Made by a program: the position numbers and the translations under genes. The notes under the pieces are model-generated. The model searched no databases and was not told the DNA's origin. It saw only the letters and a program-made list of their open reading frames with translations. This document shows positions 44,281 to 53,102 of a stretch of DNA of 64,000 nt, in pieces (the first letter of the stretch is position 1; each line of letters opens with the position of its first letter). The stretch lies in assembly GCA_023251455.1 (NCBI GenBank), contig JAHEYT010000032.1, forward strand, positions 1-64,000, written 5' to 3'. This DNA comes from Bacteroidota bacterium (GTDB lineage: Bacteria; Bacteroidota; Bacteroidia; Bacteroidales; Prolixibacteraceae).

Positions 44281-45765
44281 TTACATTGCCTTGTCAAGTG
44301 CGGCTTTCCAATTCTGGTACGCTTCTTCGTATTCTGATTTTTTGCTCAAATCCGGAGAAATAGTATCCAGCTTTTTCAGGTTGGCAAAAGCTTCTTTGGC
44401 CGAGGCATAATATCCTGAACCAATTCCGGCACCACGGGCAGCACCAACTGATCCGTCGGTATTGTACAATTCGATGGTTGCTCCTGAAACTCCTGCCAGT
44501 GTTTCGCGGAAGATCGGACTCAGGAACATGTTGGCTTTTCCGGCGCGGATAACCTGTGCTTTGATGCCAATTTCTTCCATGATTTCCATTCCGTATTTGA
44601 AAGAGAAAACGATTCCTTCCTGTGCTGCGCGGAACAAATGTGCATCAGTGTGTGTATTAAATCCTAATCCTGAAATTTGAGCGCCAATATTTTTATTCCG
44701 GAGAACGCGTTCTGCCCCGTTTCCAAAAGGCAAAATGCTCACACCTTCAGAACCAATGGCAACTTCCGACGCTTTCTGGTTCATTTCTTCGTACGAAAAA
44801 GCTTTGTTCCCAACGTTTTTATTCAGCCACGAATTCAAAATTCCGGTTCCATTGATACAAAGTAAAACTCCCAAACGGTTGGCTTCTGAAGTATGGTTAA
44901 CGTGCGCAAAAGTGTTTACCCGCGAATATGGATCGTATTTCACTTCGCCGCTAACACCATATACAACTCCTGATGTTCCGGCAGTGGTGGCAATTTCGCC
45001 CGGATTCAATACATTCAGTGAAAGCGCGTTGTTCGGTTGGTCACCGGCACGGTAGCTGATTTTTGTTCCTTCGGCCAAGCCCAGTTCTGCAGCAGCTTTG
45101 GCATTCACCACGCCCTGAACCGAGAATGTGGGGACGATTTCAGGGATGAATGATTTTTCGAATCCATAATAATCGAGTAACATGTCTGCCACTTCATTTT
45201 CTTTGAAATTCCAGAGAATTCCTTCCGATAAACCGCTGGCAGTCGTTTTAATTTCACCTGAAAGTTTCATGGCAATGTAATCGCCCGGCAACATGATCTT
45301 GTCAATTTTGGCGTACAAAGCTGGTTCATTGTCTTTCACCCATTTCAGTTTCGATGCGGTAAAGTTTCCGGGTGAATTGAGCAGATTGGCCAGACATTTT
45401 TCTTCGCCAATTTCGGCAAAAGCCTTGTTGCCAAATTCGGCAGCACGGCTATCACACCAGATGATGGATGGACGCAAAACCTGCTGGTTTTTATCGACTA
45501 CAACCAATCCGTGCATCTGGTAAGAGATACCGATTGAGTCGATTAATTTCGGATCAACTTTTGACTGGGTCAGCGTATCGGCCAAAGCCAGTTTTAGGTT
45601 TGCCCACCATTGTTCGGGTTCTTGTTCTGCCCATCCTGCCTGAATCGCAGTAATTTTCATTTCCTGTTTTGGGTAAAAGGCTGATGCCACACAATCTCCT
45701 GACTGTCCATCAATCAATGAGGCTTTTACCGAAGAGCTACCTATGTCGAATCCTAATAAATACAT
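44281..45765 (-). CDS. xylB: Xylulokinase
   Basis: A 494-residue FGGY-family kinase that phosphorylates D-xylulose to D-xylulose 5-phosphate, which enters the pentose phosphate pathway. Signatures are YLLGFDIGSSSVKASLIDG (phosphate-1 loop), SIGISYQMHGLVVVD, IIWCDSRAAEFGNKAF, and the C-terminal ATP site VIRAGKANMFLSPIFRETLA. It is the first gene of the xylBA-symporter cluster, with a promoter at 45902-45932 and a probable operator at 45883-45897. Confidence 0.95.
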   Translation of the reverse strand: MYLLGFDIGSSSVKASLIDGQSGDCVASAFYPKQEMKITAIQAGWAEQEPEQWWANLKLALADTLTQSKVDPKLIDSIGISYQMHGLVVVDKNQQVLRPSIIWCDSRAAEFGNKAFAEIGEEKCLANLLNSPGNFTASKLKWVKDNEPALYAKIDKIMLPGDYIAMKLSGEIKTTASGLSEGILWNFKENEVADMLLDYYGFEKSFIPEIVPTFSVQGVVNAKAAAELGLAEGTKISYRAGDQPNNALSLNVLNPGEIATTAGTSGVVYGVSGEVKYDPYSRVNTFAHVNHTSEANRLGVLLCINGTGILNSWLNKNVGNKAFSYEEMNQKASEVAIGSEGVSILPFGNGAERVLRNKNIGAQISGLGFNTHTDAHLFRAAQEGIVFSFKYGMEIMEEIGIKAQVIRAGKANMFLSPIFRETLAGVSGATIELYNTDGSVGAARGAGIGSGYYASAKEAFANLKKLDTISPDLSKKSEYEEAYQNWKAALDKAM

Positions 45766-45802
45766 ATCAAATAAGTTATAAGTTATACATTATCAGTTAT
45801 TT

Positions 45803-45823
45803 GAAAAAGTCATTAGTCATTAG
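45803..45823. repeat. GAAAAAGTCATTAGTCATT repeat word
   Basis: Nearly the same as 20787-20806 (T for A at two places). It lies in the xylB leader, downstream of the predicted start of transcription. Confidence 0.45.
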
Positions 45824-45882
45824 AAATGAGGAAAACTATTTTCAAAGGACTATTGATTTTTTTCTATATTACAGCAAACCGT

Positions 45883-45897
45883 TCTGTTCTGGTATGC
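45883..45897. promoter_or_regulatory. Probable operator for the GntR-family regulator (xylB copy)
   Basis: TCTGTTCTGGTATGC is identical over 15 bp to 46978-46992 upstream of the regulator gene. Here it covers the predicted start of xylB transcription (near 45895), a position where a bound protein would block the polymerase. Confidence 0.75.
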
Positions 45898-45901
45898 TCG
45901 A

Positions 45902-45932
45902 CAAAACTAGGGCTTGAAAATCCATTCTCAAA
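45902..45932 (-). promoter_or_regulatory. Promoter of the xylB-xylA-symporter cluster
   Basis: On the minus strand TTTG (45929-45932), 19 bp, TAGTTTTG (45902-45909): a full consensus match. The leader to the xylB ATG is about 130 nt. Confidence 0.82.
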
Positions 45933-45959
45933 ATAAGCCGTAATGTTTTAAAACATTAA

Positions 45960-46958
45960 TCAAATAGATTTCCGGACAGTCAATTTTGAAGGGATGACCA
46001 GATTTGTTTTTTCACCGGTTATCACAAATTCGGCGATCTTTTTACCCATTAGTTCAAAGTCAGTCGAAATTACGGTAATTCCTTCTTTCACATATTTTTT
46101 CATCGGAGTTTCGTTGTACGAAATGACGCCAACATCTTGCCCGAGGATGAAATTTTTCTGGTGGCACTGATCGAGAAATTTTGCCAGAGTACGGTCGCTC
46201 ACCAACAGATAAAGTTCACCCTTCTGAAGATCAAACTTCTTAAAGTCGTACATTGTTTTGAAGCTAATCTGATGATCGGTACAGAATTTCTCGAAATAAG
46301 TAATCGAGACCTTTGGATGATAGGTGAATGAAGGATAGAGATAGATGAAACGGTCGTATTTACGAATCAAATCAATTCCGGTTTCGAGCGAGTCGTATAA
46401 ACCCTGTCCAAAATCCTGATGAATACTTGAAGTTCCTTCCTGTGCATTCACATCCCAGTCGATTACCAGTAATTTGCTGGCCGGTATCTGACTTGTAATT
46501 TCAGGTACCCGCTCATGATCGAAATTCATGATGATGTACTTGGTGTATTTTCCCAGACTTTCTTTGATAATCTTCTCGAAGTCATCAATGTTGTAATGAT
46601 GAAAATGCAAATCGATAGCAATGGTTTCGGGAAGATTATCCAGGAATGCGCCATATAAAACCTCTTTATAAGCTTTGAATGTATCCAGAAACAGGAAGAC
46701 TTTAGTCACCGCTTTAGCCACAAAATAACCACGGTTGGGAACTGATTCAACCACCCCACGGTTTTTCAATTCGGCATAAGCTTTAAAGACAGTATCGCGT
46801 GAGAGTGAACTTTCCTTGCATATTTGGTTCACAGAGGGCAACATGTCGCCTACTTGTAATAGATTTTTACTGATTGCATCGTTGACAGAATCAATCAATT
46901 GTTGAAACTTCAGTAAGTTAGATTGCGGATTAACCGAAAAATGAAATTTGCTCTCCAT
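45960..46958 (-). CDS. GntR-family transcriptional regulator with sugar-binding-type C-terminal domain
   Basis: A 332-residue regulator. The N-terminal winged helix (residues ~12-78) has LLQVGDMLPSVNQICKESSL, SRDTVFKAYAELKNRGVVES and VPNRGYFVAK. The C-terminal ~250 residues resemble periplasmic-binding/LacI-type domains (VFLFLDTFKAYKEVLYGAFL, ISYNETPMKKYVKEGITVIS), a layout common for Bacteroidota sugar regulators. It lies directly upstream of xylB on the same strand, with a shared 15-bp sequence in both control regions. It is probably a xylose- or xylulose-responsive repressor that also controls itself. ATG 46958 is chosen over an ORF extension of 12 codons, because the operator and the -7 element lie just upstream of it. 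Confidence 0.88.
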   Translation of the reverse strand: MESKFHFSVNPQSNLLKFQQLIDSVNDAISKNLLQVGDMLPSVNQICKESSLSRDTVFKAYAELKNRGVVESVPNRGYFVAKAVTKVFLFLDTFKAYKEVLYGAFLDNLPETIAIDLHFHHYNIDDFEKIIKESLGKYTKYIIMNFDHERVPEITSQIPASKLLVIDWDVNAQEGTSSIHQDFGQGLYDSLETGIDLIRKYDRFIYLYPSFTYHPKVSITYFEKFCTDHQISFKTMYDFKKFDLQKGELYLLVSDRTLAKFLDQCHQKNFILGQDVGVISYNETPMKKYVKEGITVISTDFELMGKKIAEFVITGEKTNLVIPSKLTVRKSI

Positions 46959-46977
46959 AGTAGTAATCTGTAAGTGG

Positions 46978-46999
46978 TCTGTTCTGGTATGCAAACATA
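46978..46999 (-). promoter_or_regulatory. Operator and -7 element of the GntR-family gene
   Basis: The 15-bp operator TCTGTTCTGGTATGC (46978-46992) touches a -7 element TATGTTTG (minus strand, 46992-46999). The predicted start of transcription (~46985) falls inside the operator, so binding would repress the gene itself. The -33 box is not clear. Confidence 0.65.
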
Positions 47000-47292
47000 C
47001 AAAATGGATTGGGATTTTTTGATTGAAATGAAAAGCTATTTTACTTACCGATACTATTTATCTCCTTAAAAATTAAAACTATTATTGTTGATCTAAATCA
47101 GTGAATGGTTTCTGGTTTTACATTTGGCTGGCAGTCAGCGCTGAAAAGATAAGTCCTGAAATTAAATAGTTTCAGCATCGCGTTATTGTCTAATTTTATT
47201 AGTGTCTTAACGACAATAAAGTTTGGAAATTTGTAATAAAGAACAATTTGCCTGACTAATTTAAAACTTGAATTAACCTTAAACCCAAAATC
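47000..47292. other. Intergenic control region between the regulator and the S9 peptidase gene
   Basis: No gene. Two inverted repeats are seen: CTGAAA-8 nt-TTTCAG (47156-47175) and TTATTGTC-21 nt-GACAATAA (47183-47219). The second lies 73 bp upstream of the peptidase ATG and may be an operator or part of its 5' leader. No perfect TAnnTTTG box was found for the peptidase gene. Confidence 0.5.
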
Positions 47293-49545
47293 ATGCTGAA
47301 ACGAATTTCATTGAGTCTGATTATATTATTACTCATATTCACAGGTGCCTCCAAGAGTTTTGCACAGTATACTGCAGCTGATTACCAGAGGGCCGATTCA
47401 ATTATCAAACTGAACGACCTGGTGTACAATCAAATTAATTCGGTGAATTGGATTGACTCAACTACCACATTCTGGTATCAGGTAAAAACTCGTAATGGCG
47501 ATGTTTTTATGATGGTTGATGCGGCTAAATTAACTCTGAAACCAGCCTTCGATGTTACAAAAATCGTTGAGCAGCTGAATAAACAACCAGGAGTTAAGAC
47601 AACTCCAAAATCTGTTCAGCTTCAGAAACTGAAGTTCGATTTAAAAGCAAACAAGTTTAGGTTTGTATTCGGGAAAGATTACTGGACATGCAGCTTGAAA
47701 AATTACACGCTGTCCAAGGATTCAGTTGTAAAACCTGAACCGCCGCGGCCATACTGGAACGATAATTTTGATGAGTTGGGCAACAAACCGGTTACTTCGC
47801 CTGACAGCGTTTGGGTGGCGTTCATCAAAAATTACAATGTCTACATCCGAAATAAAAAAGATAACAAAGAAGTTCAGTTGAGTTTTGACGGATCGGCAGG
47901 TGATTATTATTCGTCGTATTTCAGTTGGTCGCCCGATTCAAAAAAGTTGGCTTGCAATAAGGTGCGCAAAAACGAAGACCATTTTATCTATTTTGTCGAG
48001 TCGTCGCCCAAAACACAGTTGCAGCCCATTCTGCAAAAACGGAACTACCTGAAACCCGGCGATGCACTACCGATCAAACATCCGTCGCTTTTCGACATTC
48101 AAACCCTGAAACAAATTCCAGTTGATACAAAGGCTTACGAAAATCAGTACGAACTTTCGAACCCAAAATGGAACGAAAGCAGCACGGCATTTACCTTCGA
48201 TTTCAACCAACGGGGGCATCAGGTTTTTCAGGTGGTTGAAGTTGACGGAACTTCAGGGACAGTTCGGGTTATTATCGACGATCGCAGCAAAACATTTATC
48301 GATTATAGCGGTAAATATTACAGGCACGATATGGACAAACGCGGCGAAATCATCTGGGCTTCGGAACGCGACGGCTGGAATCATTTGTATCTGTACGATG
48401 TGAAGACCGGCAAGGTGAAAAACCAGATTACTTCAGGAACCTGGGTGGTTCGTGAGGTGGTGAAGGTAGATGAGAAAACTAATACTATTATTTTCAAAGC
48501 ATCCGGAAGGAATACTGATGAAGATCCGTATTATATTCATTACTGCAAAATCAATTTCGATGGAACCGGCTTGATCGATCTGACTCCTGAAAAAATGGAT
48601 CATCAGGCAACTTTTTCGGCCGATTTCAAGTATTTTACCGATACTTATTCGATGGTGCAAGCGGCTCCGGTAACTGTTTTGAGGAGTGCTTCTGATGGGA
48701 AAGTCATTATGGAACTGGAAAGGACTGATATTTCGGACGTTCTGGCCAAAGGCTGGATGGCTCCCGAACCTTTTGTGGCCAAAGCCCGCGACGGAAAAAC
48801 CGACATCTGGGGGAATATTTACCGCCCGACGAATTTCGATCCGACGAAAAAATACCCCATCATCGAATACATTTATGCCGGACCACACAGTTCGTTTGCA
48901 CAAAAAAGTTTCAGACCGGTCAGTTCTCCATTCTCCGGATTGGCTGAACTCGGGTTCATCATCGTCCAGATGGATGGGATGGGAACTTCGAACCGTGGGA
49001 AAGCCTTCCATGATGTGTGTTTTAAAAATCTGAAAGATGCGGGTTTTCCCGATCGTATCCTTTGGATGAAAGCAGCAGCTGAAAAATACAGTTACATGGA
49101 CATCACGCGCGTTGGACTGTTTGGGGGATCTGCCGGAGGTCAAAGTACGCTTTCTGGCTTGTTGTTTCATCCTGAATTTTATAAAGCTGGCTCCTCGTCA
49201 TGCGGATGCCATGACAACCGAATGGATAAAATATGGTGGAACGAACAGTGGATGGGTTACCCGATTGGACCTCAATATGCGGAATGCTCGAATGTTGAAA
49301 ATGCCTCGAAGTTAAAAGGGAAACTGTTGCTGATTGTTGGAGAAGTAGATGATAATGTCGATCCGGCTTCGACCATGCAGGTGGTGAATGCGTTGATTGC
49401 GGCCAAAAAAGATTTTGAACTGGTCGTTCTTCCGGGAGTAAATCACACGTTGGGTGGCGATTACGGAGAACAGAAACGCCGCGATTTCTTCGTAAAAACC
49501 TTTTATAATCAGGCAACTCCAGATTGGAATAAAGTAGTGAAATAA
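47293..49545 (+). CDS. Dipeptidyl-peptidase IV-type S9 serine peptidase, exported
   Basis: A 750-residue protein with a signal peptide (ending KSFAQ). The N-terminal ~470 residues form the S9B beta-propeller (YSSYFSWSPDSKKLACNKVR, GEIIWASERDGWNHLYLYD). The C-terminal hydrolase has the nucleophile S613 in LFGGSAGGQSTL, an acid in GEVDDNVDP and the histidine in LPGVNHTLGG. These enzymes remove dipeptides from N termini, often after proline, in the periplasm. An odd cysteine-rich patch follows the nucleophile (GSSSCGCHDNRMDKI), which is common in Bacteroidota relatives. The next gene follows after 85 bp that include palindromic repeat copy 3. Confidence 0.92.
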   Translation: MLKRISLSLIILLLIFTGASKSFAQYTAADYQRADSIIKLNDLVYNQINSVNWIDSTTTFWYQVKTRNGDVFMMVDAAKLTLKPAFDVTKIVEQLNKQPGVKTTPKSVQLQKLKFDLKANKFRFVFGKDYWTCSLKNYTLSKDSVVKPEPPRPYWNDNFDELGNKPVTSPDSVWVAFIKNYNVYIRNKKDNKEVQLSFDGSAGDYYSSYFSWSPDSKKLACNKVRKNEDHFIYFVESSPKTQLQPILQKRNYLKPGDALPIKHPSLFDIQTLKQIPVDTKAYENQYELSNPKWNESSTAFTFDFNQRGHQVFQVVEVDGTSGTVRVIIDDRSKTFIDYSGKYYRHDMDKRGEIIWASERDGWNHLYLYDVKTGKVKNQITSGTWVVREVVKVDEKTNTIIFKASGRNTDEDPYYIHYCKINFDGTGLIDLTPEKMDHQATFSADFKYFTDTYSMVQAAPVTVLRSASDGKVIMELERTDISDVLAKGWMAPEPFVAKARDGKTDIWGNIYRPTNFDPTKKYPIIEYIYAGPHSSFAQKSFRPVSSPFSGLAELGFIIVQMDGMGTSNRGKAFHDVCFKNLKDAGFPDRILWMKAAAEKYSYMDITRVGLFGGSAGGQSTLSGLLFHPEFYKAGSSSCGCHDNRMDKIWWNEQWMGYPIGPQYAECSNVENASKLKGKLLLIVGEVDDNVDPASTMQVVNALIAAKKDFELVVLPGVNHTLGGDYGEQKRRDFFVKTFYNQATPDWNKVVK

Positions 49546-49556
49546 AAATTAAATGA

Positions 49557-49617
49557 AACCAAATAGACAAATAGAACACAATAGGAAAAGAATGTAAAAC
49601 TATGTGACTATGTGGTG
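49557..49617. repeat. Palindromic CACATAG repeat, copy 3 (degenerate)
   Basis: AACCAAATAGACAAATAG at the left and CTATGTGACTATGTGGT at the right. The left arm has C-to-A changes, so pairing is weaker than in copies 1 and 2. It lies between two same-strand genes, like the others. Confidence 0.75.
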
Positions 49618-49630
49618 AAAAATTTAAAAA

Positions 49631-50452
49631 ATGAAAAAAATACTTGCTTTATTAATTTTAACCTTGGCAGCTTTTGCCACACAGGCGCAGAGAGCCAAAA
49701 CAACATCAGCTGAAAAACCTCCGGTGGTTACCCGAGTTCCTGAATCATTGCACCTCGATAAGTTTTATAAAAAATATCTCGATGCCAATGGAATCTCCAT
49801 CACTGCGTCATGGCGTGTCCCTGATACCGCGATGTTTCAGGCATGGCGGATACTCAAGTTTATGACCGGCGACCTTCCGAAACCGGTGCTTGATGCGATG
49901 GTTAAAGTGAAAACCCGCGTTTCGGTTATGGCACGTTATGAAGGGACAACCGACGTTCCCGAACATGCCCATCTGGCGGCTGATACCACTCTGAACTGGG
50001 ATGTGAGGGCTCGAGGTTTGGGAGGCGATTTGGAATTGCCGTTGACTTCGTGTGCAGAGGAGAATCTATTGGCTTATCAAATCGACAAGTATCATGCGGA
50101 GGATATTTTGATCCATGAATTTGCTCATTCCATTCACTTGATTGGAATTGTACAAGTGGATACTACTTTCAACAGCAAGTTGGAGAAATTGCTGAAACAG
50201 GCTGTGGCAAAAGGAAAATATGCAAACACATACGCGAAAACCGATATTGCTGAGTATTGGGCTGAAGGTGTTCAGAACTGGTTTAATGTGAATGCCGAAG
50301 CGCCTAAACCCGACGGAAAGCATAACCAATTAAATACACGGGAAGAATTGAAAAGGTACGATCCTGACCTGTATCAGGTGATCAGTCAGTATTTTTCAGA
50401 ATTCAAAGTGAGTCCTTCAAAACATTTAAAAGTTAACCACTATAAAATTTGA
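49631..50452 (+). CDS. Exported HExxH protein, putative gluzincin-type metallopeptidase
   Basis: A 273-residue protein with a signal peptide (MKKILALLILTLAAFATQAQ). A zinc motif HEFAHSIH lies at residues 162-169 (H162, E163, H166). About 45 residues later comes EYWAEGVQNWF (E208 or E212), which could give the third ligand. The block RARGLGGDLELPLTSCAEEN is also conserved in relatives I recall from bacteria and simple eukaryotes. The substrate is unknown. It is followed 33 bp later by a GH127-type gene on the same strand. Confidence 0.72.
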   Translation: MKKILALLILTLAAFATQAQRAKTTSAEKPPVVTRVPESLHLDKFYKKYLDANGISITASWRVPDTAMFQAWRILKFMTGDLPKPVLDAMVKVKTRVSVMARYEGTTDVPEHAHLAADTTLNWDVRARGLGGDLELPLTSCAEENLLAYQIDKYHAEDILIHEFAHSIHLIGIVQVDTTFNSKLEKLLKQAVAKGKYANTYAKTDIAEYWAEGVQNWFNVNAEAPKPDGKHNQLNTREELKRYDPDLYQVISQYFSEFKVSPSKHLKVNHYKI

Positions 50453-50485
50453 ATAACCAGCGAAACCTTTAATATATAAACCTGT

Positions 50486-52846
50486 ATGAAAAAAATCATC
50501 CTGTTTTCATTTTTAAGTATGTGTTTTTTGTTGCTGTTTCAGTCGTGCACTAAGCGAATTGAACAGAAAATTAAAACCAATGGCCCTGAAGTTGTTGATT
50601 TCAGAGTACTTCCGTTTGCGCTGACAGATGTGAAATTGCTCGATGGTCCATTTAAACATGCGACTGAGCTGAATATAAAATCGCTACTGAATTTCGAACC
50701 CGACCGGTTGCTCGCCAAATTCAGGAAAGAAAACGGATTGAAACCCAAAGCCGAACACTATGGCGGATGGGAAGACAATACCATTGCCGGCCACAGCCTG
50801 GGTCATTACCTCAGTGCTTGCGCGTTGATGTACCAAACTACAAACGATCAGCGTTTCCTTGATCGGGTAAACTACATGGTTGATGAGTTGAAGGTTTGTC
50901 AGGATGCCGATCCGGATGGTTATATCGGCGCTTTTCCGAATGGCAAGAAAATCCTGACCGAAGAAGTTGCCAAGGGAAATATTCGCGCCAAGGGTTTCGA
51001 CCTGAATGGTATTTGGGTGCCTTATTACACCCAACACAAAGTAATGATGGGCCTGATGGATGCTTACTATTTATGTGGGAATCAAAAAGCGTTGGATATC
51101 AATGTGAAGTTTGGGAAATGGCTCGAAACGGTTACCAAAAATCTGACAAACGATCAGGTTCAAAATATGCTGAACTGTGAGCATGGCGGTATAAACGAAG
51201 CATTTGCTGAATTGTTTGCAGCAACCAAAGATTCATCATTCCTGAAAGAATCACGGGTTTTTCATCATAAAGCCATTTTGGATTCGCTGGCACATCACAA
51301 AGATATTCTTCAGGGGAAACATGCCAACACGCAAATCCCGAAATTGGTTGGTCTGGCACGTCGTTACGAACTAACGGGCGATTCAGCCGATCAAAAAGCT
51401 GCTAAATTTTTCTGGGACCGCGTAGTTAATCACCATTCGTATGTCACTGGCGGACATTGTGACCACGAGTATTTTGGCCCTCCAGATACGCTCCGGAACC
51501 GCCTGAGCGACGGAACCACCGAAACATGCAACGTGTACAACATGCTGAAATTGTCGGAACACCTGTTCGAATGGGAAGCCAAGCCCGAAGTCGCAGATTT
51601 TTACGAACGCGCTTTGTTTAACCATATTCTTTCGTCGCAAAACCCGAAAGATGGGCGGGTGATATACAATCTTTCGCTTGAAATGGGTGGCAGCAAAGAA
51701 TATCAGGACCCGATGTGGTTTACCTGCTGTGTGGGGACTGGCATGGAAAACCATTCAAAATACGGCAAGAACATTTATTACCACAACAACGAAGCTTTGT
51801 ACGTTTTTCAATACATCGCTTCGGAACTGACATGGAAAGAAAAAGGGCTGAAAGTGACTCAGCAAACCCAGTTTCCGGAGGAACAGGGAAGTACGCTGGA
51901 AATAACCTGCGACCAACCAGTTGAACTGACCTTAGATATCCGTTATCCGTATTGGGCCGAAAATGGTATCGAGATTTTGGTGAATGGAAAATCGCAAAAA
52001 GTAAATGGTAAACCTGGAAGTTTTGTGCCGGTGACTAAGAAATGGGTGACAGGCGATAAGGTAGAAATTAAACTGCCATTCTCGTTGCGGCTGGAAACCA
52101 TGCCCGACGACAAATACCGCGTAGCAGTGATGTATGGCCCAATGGTACTGGCTGGCGATCTGGGTCCGGAAAACGATCCGGCTGCCACTGAAGCTATGTA
52201 TGTTCCGGTACTGATGGCTAAAGATAAAGCGCCTGCGACCTGGTTGGTTCCGTTGGAAGGACAGCCAAATACATTCAAAACAAAAGAGGTTGGCCGCCCG
52301 CGCGACATTGTTTTCAAGCCATTCTTCCAAACGCATGAACGCCGCTATTCGGTTTATTTCGATGTGTTTAACGACCAGGAGTGGGATAAGTATCAGGTTG
52401 ATTACAAAGCCAAAGAAGAGGCTCGAAAGGAAATGGAACGTATGACTATCGACTTTTTTCAACCCGGAGAAATGCAGCCAGAGCGCGATCATCGTTTCAA
52501 AGAGGAGAAAAGCTGGATCGATGAATTTAAGCACCGAAAATACAGGGAAGCTGATCGTGGCGGTTGGTTTTCATTCGATATGACAGTCTATAAAGGTCAG
52601 CCTATGTCTCTTGCAATAGAGTACTGGGGTGGATTTCCTGGTTCAAGGACGTTTGATATTCTGGCCAATGGAACAAAAATTGCCACAGAGAATATCTCGA
52701 ATGTGAAGCCCGGAGAATTTTTCATTAAAACATACGATCTTCCCGGAACAATGACTTTCGATAAAGATAAAGTGACTATCAAATTGATTCCTCTCGATGG
52801 TCATCGTGCCGGTCCAGTTTTCGGTGTCAGAACGTTGAAACGATAA
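50486..52846 (+). CDS. GH127/GH146-type beta-L-arabinofuranosidase lipoprotein
   Basis: A 786-residue lipoprotein (lipobox FQSC). The (alpha/alpha)6-barrel domain covers ~45-450, with the start VKLLDGPFKHATELN and the GGWEDNTIAGHSLGHYLSAC motif. The zinc/nucleophile set known from Bifidobacterium HypBA1 is present: TTETCNVYNM (E346, C348) and FTCCVGTGMENH (C414 as nucleophile, C415). C-terminal beta domains follow. Such enzymes release L-arabinose from arabinan, arabinogalactan or hydroxyproline-linked side chains. GH127 and GH146 cannot be safely separated here. It lies between the xylose cluster and a SusC/SusD locus. Confidence 0.9.
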   Translation: MKKIILFSFLSMCFLLLFQSCTKRIEQKIKTNGPEVVDFRVLPFALTDVKLLDGPFKHATELNIKSLLNFEPDRLLAKFRKENGLKPKAEHYGGWEDNTIAGHSLGHYLSACALMYQTTNDQRFLDRVNYMVDELKVCQDADPDGYIGAFPNGKKILTEEVAKGNIRAKGFDLNGIWVPYYTQHKVMMGLMDAYYLCGNQKALDINVKFGKWLETVTKNLTNDQVQNMLNCEHGGINEAFAELFAATKDSSFLKESRVFHHKAILDSLAHHKDILQGKHANTQIPKLVGLARRYELTGDSADQKAAKFFWDRVVNHHSYVTGGHCDHEYFGPPDTLRNRLSDGTTETCNVYNMLKLSEHLFEWEAKPEVADFYERALFNHILSSQNPKDGRVIYNLSLEMGGSKEYQDPMWFTCCVGTGMENHSKYGKNIYYHNNEALYVFQYIASELTWKEKGLKVTQQTQFPEEQGSTLEITCDQPVELTLDIRYPYWAENGIEILVNGKSQKVNGKPGSFVPVTKKWVTGDKVEIKLPFSLRLETMPDDKYRVAVMYGPMVLAGDLGPENDPAATEAMYVPVLMAKDKAPATWLVPLEGQPNTFKTKEVGRPRDIVFKPFFQTHERRYSVYFDVFNDQEWDKYQVDYKAKEEARKEMERMTIDFFQPGEMQPERDHRFKEEKSWIDEFKHRKYREADRGGWFSFDMTVYKGQPMSLAIEYWGGFPGSRTFDILANGTKIATENISNVKPGEFFIKTYDLPGTMTFDKDKVTIKLIPLDGHRAGPVFGVRTLKR

Positions 52847-52872
52847 AAATGTTTTTTGTAAGTTATTTTTTG

Positions 52873-52902
52873 AATCCTCGGTTGGCAGCCGGGGATTTTT
52901 GT
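52873..52902 (+). terminator. Intrinsic terminator after the GH127 gene
   Basis: AATCCTCGG and CCGGGGATT form nine pairs (one T-G), loop TTGGCAG, followed by TTTTTG-rich sequence. Confidence 0.75.
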
Positions 52903-53102
52903 TCTTATGCTTACCAAAATTACCAAATTACCAATAAAACAGTCATTGTATTGACTAAATTGCGGCAAAAAAGCACCAGTCTGACGTTAGATTGTTGAGG
53001 AAGATACGATTATTAAATCGACATTTTGTATTTCATTTTTCCGATCTAAATTTCTTTACTTTGTGAGCAGTTCCTGACAATAATTAAAAGTAAACCCGGA
53101 CT

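Noticed and set aside
47156-47175. CTGAAA-8 nt-TTTCAG as an operator
   Set aside because: Six-base arms in AT-rich DNA are expected by chance; no second copy was seen in the window.
49129-49215. The cysteine patch SSSCGCHDNRMD in the S9 peptidase as a new metal site
   Set aside because: It is placed where Bacteroidota S9 relatives, as far as I remember, show the same sequence, so it is a family feature and not a local novelty.
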